Positions 17,535-26,795 of a stretch of 43,453 nucleotides of DNA are shown here, piece after piece (position 1 is the first letter of the stretch; every line of letters begins with the position of its first letter). The stretch spans positions 1 through 43,453 of the forward strand of contig CAJQIC010000002.1 in NCBI GenBank assembly GCA_905478335.1, written 5' to 3'. This DNA comes from an uncultured Bacteroidia bacterium (GTDB taxonomy: Bacteria; Bacteroidota; Bacteroidia; NS11-12g; UBA9320). The notes beneath the pieces are model-generated. The model saw only the letters and a program-made list of their open reading frames with translations. It did not search any database and had not been told where the DNA came from. Both the position numbers and the translations under genes were made by a program.

Positions 17535-19211
17535 ATGAGGTCAACGTTGCGTTTTTACATCTGTTTATTGTTGGGCTTAACGGCATTTATGGCCAGAAGT
17601 CAACAGCCTTTGCTTACGCTCAATGAAGAATACTATCACTTGGTTGACCGCTATGCCATTCTGAGCGATGACACATTAAATCTCTGCACATCGATCAAAC
17701 CGTTTAGAAGAAACCAAATTCCAAATGTGATCAATGGCAATATTCAATCTAGATTTTTTTCTAGTGCCGATGGATTTAACTTCAACATACTTGAAAACGA
17801 CAATTGGAATATTTTACCCGCAGAAAATGCTTCACTCTTAAACATAAATCGTGCGAAGTGGAAGAATTTCTATCAATTCAAGGGTTCATTTTTCTCTGTC
17901 AATCAACCCGATTTTAATCTCATAGTAAATCCTGCTTTAGCTTTCGCAACATCAAACGATGGTTGGCGAAACACGCGTGGCCTGGAGTTGCGCGGTAGTA
18001 TTGGGAACAGGGTTGGGTTTTACTCTTTTGTCTCCGAAAATCAGCTCAAATTCCCCGATTATTTAGAATCTGAAATTGAAACACTTGGTGTAGTGCGAGG
18101 CACCGGGTTTATCAAAACTTTTGGCAATAGTGGTTATGACTTTTTCAATGCGCAAGGTTATGTCACCTTCAGAGCGACTGACTTCATTCAGGTACAGTTT
18201 GGACACGACAAAAATTTTATTGGAAACGGATATCGGTCCTTAATATTAAGTGACATAGGAAAAGAGAACTTGTTTCTTAAACTCCACACCCAAGTGTGGC
18301 GATTTAATTACATCAACCTGTTTTCGGAGTTAACTGATTTTGAGTCGAATAGAGCCCCTAAACAGCAAAAAAAATACAGTGCGTTCCACTATTTAAACTT
18401 TAACATCATACCAGGCAAATTAGACGTCGGTGTATTCGAAAACATTGTATTTGCACGAAACGACAGCAATCAACAACAAGGATATGAGATAGGGTACTTA
18501 AACCCAATTATCTTTTATCGCGCTGCAGAGCATAGTTTGAATAGTACCGACAATTCACTAATTGGTTTGGATGCCAAATGGAATTTTGCTAAAGGATTCT
18601 CGCTTTACTCTCAGTTCATCTTAGACGAGTTTCACAAAAATGAACTCATTAACAGGACTGGAAGCTGGGTGAACAAATGGGCGTTTCAGGCAGGCCTTAA
18701 ATACTTAAATGTCGCTAATGTTAAAAATCTGGACCTCCAGGTTGAAACCAATATTGTACGACCCTATGTATACAGCCACTTAAAGACAGACCAATCTTGG
18801 AGTCACTTTGGACAACCATTGGCTCACCCAATGGGGGCAAATTTTAAAGAAATGTTGGGGATTATTCGATACCAACCAACACCACGAATCAATCTTGTAG
18901 CCAAGTACTTTAACATAAGCCATGGCGCTGACAGCCTTTTGGTCGGGCAAACGGCTCACTTTGGAGGAAACATTCTTGCTGACTACAACAATCGTCCGAA
19001 AGAAGACGGAATAAAAATTGGAGATGGCGTAAAGCGGGTTACGCAGGTAGTTGATCTAACACTATCGTACCAACTCTATATGCGCACATTTTTGGATATC
19101 CGATTCGTTCTTCGTGAATCAACATCGGATACACCATTGCCGTCTCAATCCACAAGCTTATTCATTGCCGGTTTGCGTATGAATCTTGCTGGTCAACGGT
19201 TCGACTATTAA
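17535..19211 (+). CDS. Wzi-like capsule assembly / outer-membrane barrel protein
   Basis: 558 residues from ATG 17535. A signal peptide of about 25 residues ends ARSQ. The rest has the strand pattern of an outer-membrane barrel of the 'capsule assembly Wzi' family: FIQVQFGHDKNFIGNGYRSL, IGYLNPIIFYRAAEHSL and SLIGLDAKWNFAKGFSLYSQ are characteristic blocks. Related flavobacterial proteins include the gliding-associated RemB, so a role in surface polysaccharide or motility is possible but unproven. An in-frame TTG at 17526 lies inside the promoter element and is not used. The stop is 3 nt from the convergent barrel gene's stop. Confidence 0.72.
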   Translation: MRSTLRFYICLLLGLTAFMARSQQPLLTLNEEYYHLVDRYAILSDDTLNLCTSIKPFRRNQIPNVINGNIQSRFFSSADGFNFNILENDNWNILPAENASLLNINRAKWKNFYQFKGSFFSVNQPDFNLIVNPALAFATSNDGWRNTRGLELRGSIGNRVGFYSFVSENQLKFPDYLESEIETLGVVRGTGFIKTFGNSGYDFFNAQGYVTFRATDFIQVQFGHDKNFIGNGYRSLILSDIGKENLFLKLHTQVWRFNYINLFSELTDFESNRAPKQQKKYSAFHYLNFNIIPGKLDVGVFENIVFARNDSNQQQGYEIGYLNPIIFYRAAEHSLNSTDNSLIGLDAKWNFAKGFSLYSQFILDEFHKNELINRTGSWVNKWAFQAGLKYLNVANVKNLDLQVETNIVRPYVYSHLKTDQSWSHFGQPLAHPMGANFKEMLGIIRYQPTPRINLVAKYFNISHGADSLLVGQTAHFGGNILADYNNRPKEDGIKIGDGVKRVTQVVDLTLSYQLYMRTFLDIRFVLRESTSDTPLPSQSTSLFIAGLRMNLAGQRFDY

Positions 19212-19214
19212 AAC

Positions 19215-21995
19215 CTAGCCACCCCAGTAACGTCTTCTGGAGGTCTGCTTCTTCTTCCCTTTACGTATGCTATATTTTACGCTAAACATAAAAAACTGAG
19301 TGATTGCATTCTGTCTTGTTTCGGAAAATGAGTTTCCAAAAAAGTTTCTATCAATGTTTTGGTTTTGGTTCAATATGTCGTAGCTAATAAGTCCTAAGGT
19401 CCATTTTTGCATCGAATCCAAAGTCCAATTCACTTCAGCGTTTAGTAACGATATCAGTTGCTTTTGTCCGACTTGTTGGCCTTCAAAATAAAATACATCA
19501 AACTCACTAGACACTTGAATTCTATCCGTAATGTCGTAAACAAAATCAGTGACAATATTGTGAGACCAGTAACTTGGATTTACCGAAACAAAACCTGCTG
19601 TTTGAACTGAATAGTTCGGTTCGTACTCCACGTTTATTTCTAAATCATCAAATTCAAATGACACATCAATCCCAGGTGACAAATTAAAACGACTGTTTTT
19701 ATACAATTCACCGTTAAGCTCTGTATAAAATTGATTTCTGTTTGCGCCAGCACTTAATCCCACTTCCATGTTTAACTTCGGTACAACAAAGCTGTAATAC
19801 ATATTGACGCCATTCCACAAAGTACTTTTTCTATTTTGATAGGTAGTGAAACTCACGTTGTTTGTGTCTCTGATCTGAGAAGTCATCACAGCGTTTGGCG
19901 TAAAACTATGGTTTGTATTTACTGAGAAGTACCTGTTTTTCGATCGATTTTGCTTGTTGTAGTTAGCACCCCAGTTATAATTTACATAAGGGTCTAGGTT
20001 AAAATCACCCTGAAGCGTGTAGATAGGGTTTTGAATGTTTGCGATTGGATTGATTTGATTAGATCCTGGGAATTGTTCGTTGGTTCCGAACCAGGTTCCA
20101 AACCTATGTTTATTTCGTTTGGAGTGTCCGATATAAAACTCTACCGATGGCATCAAATAGTTTTCCAGAAACCGTTGATCGCCTGCTTCGGTTAATTCCC
20201 TATCCACATCAATATTGATTACACCAAGTCCAACACTTGTATACCAACCTTTTTTCTTTTTTCCATTTCTTGAAAAACCCACTTTTGCCTTAGATACACG
20301 ATATCTTGTGTCAATCGTTGGGCTTTGGTTTTGGAAGGTGGAATCGTTAACCAAATCAAGTCTTCGCATGTTGAAGTCTCCAATGGTCATTTTATTACTT
20401 AACGAGAAGCTTAAATTATTAAAGCTATCAAGACCAAAATTCATCTTATAACGTCCAAAAAGAATCGTCCCTGAACCAGAGATTGCATCACTGAATTGAA
20501 ATGGCAAATTTGGCGAGAACTGTGTTTCGTTTAAGGAGTATCCAGACACCCATTGTGAGGTATCTCCCGCATTATTCATTTCTGTTCCAAACTCCAGATT
20601 AAAAGAGTTTCTAGAGTCTTTCAACTTGTGTCTCCAAATAACTCGGGATTTCAGGTTGTTGTTAAACTGTGCTCTATCCACTCGAGACATAGAGGTGTTA
20701 AGAAATCCTCCCTCGTTAAACGATGTTCTGTTTTCTGAAAGGCTTATCGTTTTATTAGATCCTTTTGAAAAATCTCCCTCTGCCCCAATTTCTATCCAGT
20801 TCAATGTATCTGGTTTCCACGTGTATTTAAAAATCCCTTTATGCTGGCCGTTCGTACTGTTCGCATCGTATGAAGAATTACTCAGTATCACAGCGTCTGG
20901 CAAATAGTTTTCCGCCTTTGTTGTCGAAACAAGGCTATTTGACCGGTTCATCAAAAAGTAACTCGCGTCAATTGAGGCCTTGTCACTAATCTTTAAATGC
21001 GCGTTGGTTCCTAAAACACCGTTTTCTTGCCTTCCCTTGTCTGTGCTGCCTAACCATTCATTTTGGTTATACCAAAAAGTACGTTGTCCTAAGTTAATCC
21101 CTCCAGCTCCGTTCAACATTTGGTAATATTCTCTCCAATCAAAACCGTTTTGATTTAGGTTATTTAAATTTCCAATCGCTGTAATTTGGTTTTCATCTTT
21201 AAAATAGTTGACTGTTCCCTTAGCCAGATAGGTATCTTCTGTACCTCCGCCAACTTCTAGTTTGCCAAAATACCCTTTGTTGGCTTCCTTTTTGAGCACA
21301 AGGTTTATCACCTTTTCTCTGTTACCATCATCCACTCCAGAGAACTCGGCATCATCGGACTTCTTGTCCAATATTTCTACTTTTTCTAGAGATTCTGCAT
21401 CTATGTTTTGTGTCGCTTTAGTCGGGTCATTTCCAAAAAACTCTTTTCCATTAACCAAAACTTTGATGACCTGTTCTCCCTGGGCTGTAACCTTGCCGTC
21501 TTTTGCGACTTGAACTCCAGGTAGTTTTTTCAAAAGGTCTTCAACCGTAGCATTGTTCTTCGTTTTAAATGCATTCGGATTATATACCAAAGTGTCTCCG
21601 CGAATTACCATTGGTATTGCCTTGGCCTCAATTAACGCAGTAGAAAGCATTTCGCTTGAGGCTTCTAGGTATATGGCATCTAAAGCAATATCGACATTAT
21701 CAACCGTAACCGCTTTGGTAACTAGACTGAATCCCGCATGGAAAACCTGCAACATATATTGGCCTGACTGAATATTTTTGAAAACATATTTCCCGTCGTC
21801 ATCTGTAAAACCAAATCCCGCCGAACTGCTATCTGAAGATTTCAAGAGAACAACACTCGCATAATCAACCGCGGATTTGTTTTTTAAATCTAAAATTTTA
21901 CCGGTTACTTGAACATTTTGACTGCTTGCTGTGTTTGCTGATAGAAGAATTAGCAAAACAAACAGACAAAGGTTAATTAGGTTCTGAGGTCTCAT
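19215..21995 (-). CDS. TonB-dependent-receptor-like outer-membrane barrel protein (OMP_b-brl_3 type)
   Basis: 926 residues. The signal peptide ends SANTASSQ. Residues about 28-112 are a carboxypeptidase-regulatory-like domain (DDDGKYVFKNIQSGQYMLQV). A plug-like part follows with VEDLLKKLPGVQV and VLVNGKEFFGNDP, then EKVINLVLKK. The remaining ~650 residues form a large barrel. Such proteins resemble SusC/TonB receptors but often lack a clear TonB box, and the ligand is unknown. The last strand (FSVKYSIRKG) is followed by a very basic tail ending SRRRYWGG. It is monocistronic, with a TACATTTG promoter element 4 nt before its start. Confidence 0.85.
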   Translation of the reverse strand: MRPQNLINLCLFVLLILLSANTASSQNVQVTGKILDLKNKSAVDYASVVLLKSSDSSSAGFGFTDDDGKYVFKNIQSGQYMLQVFHAGFSLVTKAVTVDNVDIALDAIYLEASSEMLSTALIEAKAIPMVIRGDTLVYNPNAFKTKNNATVEDLLKKLPGVQVAKDGKVTAQGEQVIKVLVNGKEFFGNDPTKATQNIDAESLEKVEILDKKSDDAEFSGVDDGNREKVINLVLKKEANKGYFGKLEVGGGTEDTYLAKGTVNYFKDENQITAIGNLNNLNQNGFDWREYYQMLNGAGGINLGQRTFWYNQNEWLGSTDKGRQENGVLGTNAHLKISDKASIDASYFLMNRSNSLVSTTKAENYLPDAVILSNSSYDANSTNGQHKGIFKYTWKPDTLNWIEIGAEGDFSKGSNKTISLSENRTSFNEGGFLNTSMSRVDRAQFNNNLKSRVIWRHKLKDSRNSFNLEFGTEMNNAGDTSQWVSGYSLNETQFSPNLPFQFSDAISGSGTILFGRYKMNFGLDSFNNLSFSLSNKMTIGDFNMRRLDLVNDSTFQNQSPTIDTRYRVSKAKVGFSRNGKKKKGWYTSVGLGVINIDVDRELTEAGDQRFLENYLMPSVEFYIGHSKRNKHRFGTWFGTNEQFPGSNQINPIANIQNPIYTLQGDFNLDPYVNYNWGANYNKQNRSKNRYFSVNTNHSFTPNAVMTSQIRDTNNVSFTTYQNRKSTLWNGVNMYYSFVVPKLNMEVGLSAGANRNQFYTELNGELYKNSRFNLSPGIDVSFEFDDLEINVEYEPNYSVQTAGFVSVNPSYWSHNIVTDFVYDITDRIQVSSEFDVFYFEGQQVGQKQLISLLNAEVNWTLDSMQKWTLGLISYDILNQNQNIDRNFFGNSFSETRQNAITQFFMFSVKYSIRKGKKKQTSRRRYWGG

Positions 21996-21999
21996 TTGA

Positions 22000-22007
22000 C
22001 AAATGTA
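22000..22007 (-). promoter_or_regulatory. -7 promoter element (TACATTTG) of the barrel-protein gene
   Basis: Minus-strand TACATTTG lies 4 nt before the ATG at 21993-21995. A TTG at 22024-22026 lies 16 nt further upstream, close to the expected -33 distance. A leaderless or 1-nt-leader mRNA is predicted. Confidence 0.6.
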
Positions 22008-22085
22008 TTCTAGTAAAGGAAACCAACGTTTGAAGAGCCATTATTGTTCGACAAATGTCATAAAAATTACTACAGGCTTTTTACC

Positions 22086-22093
22086 TACCTTTG
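22086..22093 (+). promoter_or_regulatory. -7 promoter element (TACCTTTG) of the desaturase gene
   Basis: TACCTTTG matches TAnnTTTG, 47 nt before the ATG at 22141. Unlike its neighbours, this gene would therefore have a leader of about 44 nt. Confidence 0.5.
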
Positions 22094-22140
22094 CGCCAGG
22101 TTAAAACAGGGCTTGACTTTGTTTATTAATCAAACAGTTT

Positions 22141-23229
22141 ATGAGTTTAAAAACAGTACAATTTCCAAGACCATCGGCAGGCGACTTTTACAACACAGCC
22201 CGCAAAAGAGTACACGACTATTTTAAAGAAAAAGGTATTTCTAAGCATGCGAATGCTAGTATGGTTTTTAAAACAATAGCCATGCTATTAATTTACTTCG
22301 TTCCCTATTTCTTAATGGTAACAGGAGTGTTTACCAACATATGGCTAATATATGTTTGTTGGGCACTTATGGGCTTTGGAATGGCAGGCATCGGTTTGTC
22401 AATTATGCACGATGCAAATCATGGGGCTTATTCTAAGAACAGACAAATCAACACCATCATTGGCCAAGTTATATGGTTTGTTGGGGGTTCTAGTGTGAAC
22501 TGGAAAATACAACATAACGTATTACACCATTCTTTCACAAATGTGGATCACATGGATGAAGATTTGGAAACCATTCCAATCCTTCGATTTTCGCCACACA
22601 AAAAGCACATGAAAATTCAGAAATACCAGTTTATCTATGCTTGGTTTTTCTACGGTCTAATGACTATCATGTGGGCTACCGTTAAAGACTTTAACCAGTT
22701 AAACCGGTACAAAAAGAAAGACCTTATCAAAACGCAAAAGAAAAGCTACGCCAGATTGTTATCCGAATTGATTATCGTGAAATCAATCTATTATGTGTTG
22801 TTTTTAGTTATTCCGTTGATTTTCGTTCCACTTGCTTGGTGGCAAATCGTTCTTGGATTTTTAGCCATGCACTGGATTGCTGGCTTTATCCTTGCGGCAA
22901 TTTTCCAACCAGCACACGTAACGCCTGATGCGTCATTCCCATTACCAGACGACCAAGGCAACATGGAAAACAAATGGGCTATTCACCAATTAATGACCAC
23001 GATGAACTTTGCTCCAAAGAGCAGACTTTTTTCTTGGTATGTTGGTGGGCTTAACTATCAAGTTGAACACCATCTATTTCCTAATATTTGTCATATACAC
23101 TACAAGCGTATATCAGAAATTGTAAAGAAGACAGCAGAAGAATTCAACCTTCCGTATTACTCTCAACCCACATTTTTAGGGGCATTAAAAGCACACAATT
23201 CGCTGTTAAAGCAATTGGGTAAAGCTTAA
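22141..23229 (+). CDS. Membrane fatty acid desaturase (front-end/acyl-CoA type)
   Basis: 362 residues with four or more membrane segments. All three histidine boxes are seen: HDANH (residues 90-94), HNVLHH (125-130) and QVEHH near 303 in GGLNYQVEHHLFPNICHIHY. Gln replacing the first His of the third box is typical of front-end (delta-5/6-like) desaturases and the linoleoyl-CoA desaturase group. No cytochrome b5 domain is fused, so electrons come from another carrier. It introduces a double bond into membrane acyl chains, probably for fluidity control; substrate and position are not predictable. A strong terminator follows. The in-frame ATG at 22141 is used. Confidence 0.9.
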   Translation: MSLKTVQFPRPSAGDFYNTARKRVHDYFKEKGISKHANASMVFKTIAMLLIYFVPYFLMVTGVFTNIWLIYVCWALMGFGMAGIGLSIMHDANHGAYSKNRQINTIIGQVIWFVGGSSVNWKIQHNVLHHSFTNVDHMDEDLETIPILRFSPHKKHMKIQKYQFIYAWFFYGLMTIMWATVKDFNQLNRYKKKDLIKTQKKSYARLLSELIIVKSIYYVLFLVIPLIFVPLAWWQIVLGFLAMHWIAGFILAAIFQPAHVTPDASFPLPDDQGNMENKWAIHQLMTTMNFAPKSRLFSWYVGGLNYQVEHHLFPNICHIHYKRISEIVKKTAEEFNLPYYSQPTFLGALKAHNSLLKQLGKA

Positions 23230-23249
23230 TATCTATAAAATATTTTTAC

Positions 23250-23280
23250 AAGCACATCAATTGTATTGATGTGCTTTTTT
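23250..23280 (+). terminator. Rho-independent terminator after the desaturase gene
   Basis: AGCACATCAA (23251-23260) pairs perfectly with TTGATGTGCT (23266-23275) over a 5-nt loop, followed by a T-run to 23280. It isolates the desaturase gene from the Kelch-type gene downstream. Confidence 0.88.
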
Positions 23281-23335
23281 GTGCAATATGGTTTTGTCTT
23301 TTGTACCTTGGATTTTAGTTAATACAAGCAGACAA

Positions 23336-24937
23336 ATGAAAAAAATAACTCTTCTCTTCGGACTCATTATTACCCTATTTTTTCAATCAAACGCGCAACA
23401 CCGTTTTAATTATTCCATTTCGTTAAACCCGATTACCGTTGACCAGTTACCTGGCTTGCACTCTTTCGCTTTTGGACAGCACGAGAACAAGTGGGTACTT
23501 ATCGGTGGTCGCACGGACGGGTTGCATGCCAGGCAGCCATTCGCTTCATTTCCTAAAAGCGATAACAATACACGTATTTATGTTGTAGACATTTCCGCTA
23601 AAAAGATGTGGTCAGCTTCTATAACCACATTGTCAAACGCGTTGAGCGAACAATTGCAATCAACAAATATGAATTTCCATCAAATCGAGGATACATTATA
23701 TGTTATCGGTGGTTATGGTTATTCCGATACAAAGCAAGACCACATCACCTATCCATATCTAACCACAATAACCGTTTCTAGTTTAATTGACGACGTCATC
23801 AATGGAAACGCAATTGCTGATAACTTCCAGCAACTGGAAGATTCGGTTTTTGCAGTTTGTGGCGGACAGCTTAATCACCTCAACAACGACTTGTATTTAG
23901 TTGGAGGACAAACCTTTACTGGACGTTATAACCCCATGGGTCACAATACGTACGTTCAAAGTTATACCAATGAAATTCGCACATTTCGGGTTCAAAACAA
24001 GAATAATTCGCCCAGTTACTCAAACTACAAAGCGACCAATGACCCCGTTCATTTAAGGAGAAGAGATTATAACTTGTTACCTCAGATCTATCCAGACGGG
24101 TCAAAAGGATTTATGATTTCTTCAGGTGTTTTTCAATCCACTGTAGATCTTCCATTCTTATATCCTGTTGACATTGATGCCAATGGGTATTCGCCAAATA
24201 CAGGATTTAACCAGTATTTAAGCAACTACCACAGTGCCAGGGTCTCATTGTTTGATAGCTCAGAAAACGCCATGCACATGTTGTTTTTTGGCGGCATGAG
24301 CCAATACTATTACAACGACACAACCTTGATTAAAGACGACGACGTTCCTTTTGTAAACACCATTAGTCGGTTGAGTAGAAATTCATCAGGAGTGCTCAAG
24401 GAATTTCAAATGCCTGAACAAATGCCGGGCCTTGTTGGTTCAAGCGCTGAATTCATTGCAAACGAGACACTTTCTCATACCGATACGGAAATCATTCTTC
24501 TTCAACCAAACGACCCTGACAGCTTATTGATTGGTCACATTGTTGGGGGTATTCATAGCCCTTCCAAAAACCCCTTTAGTGCAAACAACACGGGCACAAC
24601 AAAGGCCTCGGAAACGATTTATGAAGTTGTTCTTGTTAAAGCTGATGTTAATTCGGCACAACCCATAGACGGACAGAATCCGTTTAAAGTTACATTCTTA
24701 CCAAACCCGATTGTTAACCACATCGGCATACAGTTTAACACAAATGCTTCTCATCAAGTCCATTATTTTATCGCAAATAGTGTTGGACAAATCTTACAAA
24801 CTGGGTCATTTCGAAAAGAATCAGGGACTATGAAAAACACCATTGAACTCGACAAAAACATATCCGCCCAGCAGCTCATCATTACACTTGTGATTGACGG
24901 TAAGTTCTTTATTTCAGAAACCTTAGTGAAGCACTAA
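23336..24937 (+). CDS. Kelch-like propeller protein with T9SS sorting domain
   Basis: 533 residues from ATG 23336 (MKKITLLFGLIITLFFQSNAQ is a clear signal peptide; the longer upstream frame would bury it). Kelch-type glycine pairs recur: WVLIGGRTDG, LYVIGGYGYS, LYLVGGQTF and MLFFGGMSQ. The last 85 residues look like a type A sorting domain (FLPNPIVNHIGIQF, then a Lys-rich strand pair). It is predicted to be secreted by the T9SS and to sit on the surface; the ligand is unknown. A weak TACCTTGG lies about 30 nt upstream. Its TAA overlaps the convergent TAG of the barrel gene at 24934-24937. Confidence 0.78.
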   Translation: MKKITLLFGLIITLFFQSNAQHRFNYSISLNPITVDQLPGLHSFAFGQHENKWVLIGGRTDGLHARQPFASFPKSDNNTRIYVVDISAKKMWSASITTLSNALSEQLQSTNMNFHQIEDTLYVIGGYGYSDTKQDHITYPYLTTITVSSLIDDVINGNAIADNFQQLEDSVFAVCGGQLNHLNNDLYLVGGQTFTGRYNPMGHNTYVQSYTNEIRTFRVQNKNNSPSYSNYKATNDPVHLRRRDYNLLPQIYPDGSKGFMISSGVFQSTVDLPFLYPVDIDANGYSPNTGFNQYLSNYHSARVSLFDSSENAMHMLFFGGMSQYYYNDTTLIKDDDVPFVNTISRLSRNSSGVLKEFQMPEQMPGLVGSSAEFIANETLSHTDTEIILLQPNDPDSLLIGHIVGGIHSPSKNPFSANNTGTTKASETIYEVVLVKADVNSAQPIDGQNPFKVTFLPNPIVNHIGIQFNTNASHQVHYFIANSVGQILQTGSFRKESGTMKNTIELDKNISAQQLIITLVIDGKFFISETLVKH

Positions 24938-26106
24938 TAGCTCCATTTAAAACGGACAAAAACTGCATTTGATAAGGCAGAAACCTTATCGTCGACAACA
25001 CCTAAGAAACTTTGCCCGACCAATGAGAGGTCGAGGTTTTGTTTTAAGCTAATAGATATTGTTGGCATAGCAAATACCCCTCCAAGATCAACGGCTATAA
25101 TTGAAGCTAAACTGGCATTAACCAAGGGATTTATAGCTCCAGACCCTTGTATAAACAGGCTATACTTATTGGGCATTAAATTTTTTAAATCCAATTGCCC
25201 CCCTGCAGATCCAGAAAGTGTCAGTAGCTTGTTTAAGTCATTTGTACCATTGCTGTTATGCAATCCACTGACCAGAACATACATCCCGTTACTAAATGAC
25301 ATATCCCAAGATATAGAAGTTAGTACTACTTGACTAAGGCTGTCTTCAAGTGGTTGAAAGAACGTTGATTCTCCTTTAAACCCCGCATTTTTAATATTAC
25401 CAGCCCAACCGAAACCTAACGCAACATCTTGATTGTATTTACCTGCTAATACTTGGAAGTCGTAATTCTTCTTATTGAAACGATACATTCCAGCAAATAC
25501 TGCGTCATCAAAGTCTTCCGTAATCTTATAGGCAAACTGAACACTGCTGTTGTTTTTCAAATAACGTTGCACTTTGACAGCATCAGAACCGGGTCGTTCT
25601 TCGTAATCAAAATCAGCATAATTCAGCACGTTGAATAAATCATTCGGGTTCCAAACGATGTTTTGTCCCCAATTAATACGTTGACGGCCAAGTCGTATAT
25701 CCCACTTGTTAGTTGAATAATTCAGACACAATCGGTCAATAGCGGTGTGTGCTACAAAATTTCCGGTGTTAATCCAACTCCAACTCATGTCGATGAGCCC
25801 TGGGTCTTGCTCAAGCAAATCGCCGTAACCAGGCGCATACTTCATAAATTCACCGTAGAATGCCCGATTTCGCAGCTCTAAACCAAGCTGCCATGAGGTA
25901 TCCAACTGCAACCGTGTATTTAATCTATGGTGTAATAAATTCTGCTGAAGGGTTTGCGTGGTATTATTGGAATCGTTTGCGAACGAAACAATTCGCATGT
26001 CTTTGAAATACCCCCTGTAAGAAAAGCGCTCTTTGAGGGATTGCGCTTGACCAAGAGATACCTGACCAAGGCACAGCAAAAAAAATATGGCCTTTATTGG
26101 GCTCAA
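24934..26106 (-). CDS. Outer-membrane barrel protein of the LolA/FtsX/ABC operon
   Basis: 390 residues. The signal peptide ends about residue 22 (GQAQ). The remaining sequence has alternating strands and ends FVRFKWSY with a terminal aromatic, typical of an outer-membrane barrel. Motifs include WDIRLGRQRINWGQNIVWNPNDLFN, of which IRLGRQRINWG and WNPNDLFN recall DUF1302-type porins. It starts with TTG (26104-26106), 3 nt after the ATPase stop; no ATG is available before residue 35 or so. It is the last gene of the operon 30000-24934, so it is likely the outer-membrane partner of the ABC system. The exact family is uncertain. Confidence 0.7.
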   Translation of the reverse strand: MSPIKAIFFLLCLGQVSLGQAQSLKERFSYRGYFKDMRIVSFANDSNNTTQTLQQNLLHHRLNTRLQLDTSWQLGLELRNRAFYGEFMKYAPGYGDLLEQDPGLIDMSWSWINTGNFVAHTAIDRLCLNYSTNKWDIRLGRQRINWGQNIVWNPNDLFNVLNYADFDYEERPGSDAVKVQRYLKNNSSVQFAYKITEDFDDAVFAGMYRFNKKNYDFQVLAGKYNQDVALGFGWAGNIKNAGFKGESTFFQPLEDSLSQVVLTSISWDMSFSNGMYVLVSGLHNSNGTNDLNKLLTLSGSAGGQLDLKNLMPNKYSLFIQGSGAINPLVNASLASIIAVDLGGVFAMPTISISLKQNLDLSLVGQSFLGVVDDKVSALSNAVFVRFKWSY

Positions 26107-26109
26107 AGC

Positions 26110-26793
26110 TTACCGTTTTTCATCCTTTACAATCTTCCCATCTTCTAAAGTAATGACCCGTCTTGCCCGGTCAATAACTCTTTGGTCGTGGGTAGAAAAA
26201 ATGAACGTTACGTTTTCCTCTTGATTTAGTTTGAGCATGAGGTCTAACAGGTTCTCTGCGGATTTTGAATCCAAATTTGCCGTTGGCTCATCAGCCAAAA
26301 CAAATTTTGGTCGAGAAGCAAGTGCTCTTGCAACCGCAACTCTTTGTTGCTGACCTCCAGACATTTCACTTGGCCTTTTATCGGCTTGCTCAACAATTCC
26401 GACTTCATCCAATAATTTCATTACCCGCTCGGTGCGTTGTTTCTCTGGAGTGCCTTGAAGCAACATAATAAACTCAGTGTTTTCTTTTGCCGTAAGTACT
26501 GGAATTAGGTTGTATGACTGAAAAACAAAGCCAATATGCTCAAGTCTGAACTTAATCAGGTTGCTTTCATTCATACTGCTCAATTCAACCCCATCTACCT
26601 TCACACTGCCTGACGTTGGTCGATCTAAGCCTCCTACAATATTCAACAAGGTCGTTTTGCCTGATCCTGAAGGGCCGACTACCGCAGTAAACTCTCCCTC
26701 TTCGATGTTTACCGTTACATGATTAACCGCATGTACCGGAATTGGGCCTTCGTCATAGACCTTAGTAAGGTTGTTTGTCTGAATTACACTCAT
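26110..26793 (-). CDS. LolD/MacB-type ABC transporter ATPase
   Basis: 227 residues. Walker A is GPSGSGKTT, the signature is MSGGQQQRVAVARAL, Walker B is FVLADEPTANLD, and the switch His lies in IFSTHDQRV. It matches the LolD/MacB/FtsE subgroup by size and by its position next to two FtsX-like permeases. It powers extraction or export of a lipid-linked or periplasmic substrate, inferred from the context. The gene is 2 nt after the second permease. Confidence 0.92.
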   Translation of the reverse strand: MSVIQTNNLTKVYDEGPIPVHAVNHVTVNIEEGEFTAVVGPSGSGKTTLLNIVGGLDRPTSGSVKVDGVELSSMNESNLIKFRLEHIGFVFQSYNLIPVLTAKENTEFIMLLQGTPEKQRTERVMKLLDEVGIVEQADKRPSEMSGGQQQRVAVARALASRPKFVLADEPTANLDSKSAENLLDLMLKLNQEENVTFIFSTHDQRVIDRARRVITLEDGKIVKDEKR

Positions 26794-26795
26794 CT

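Noticed and set aside
23279-23335. Longer N-terminus of the Kelch-type protein from TTG 23279
   Set aside because: It would start inside the terminator T-tract and place 19 residues before a clear signal peptide; the ATG at 23336 is better.
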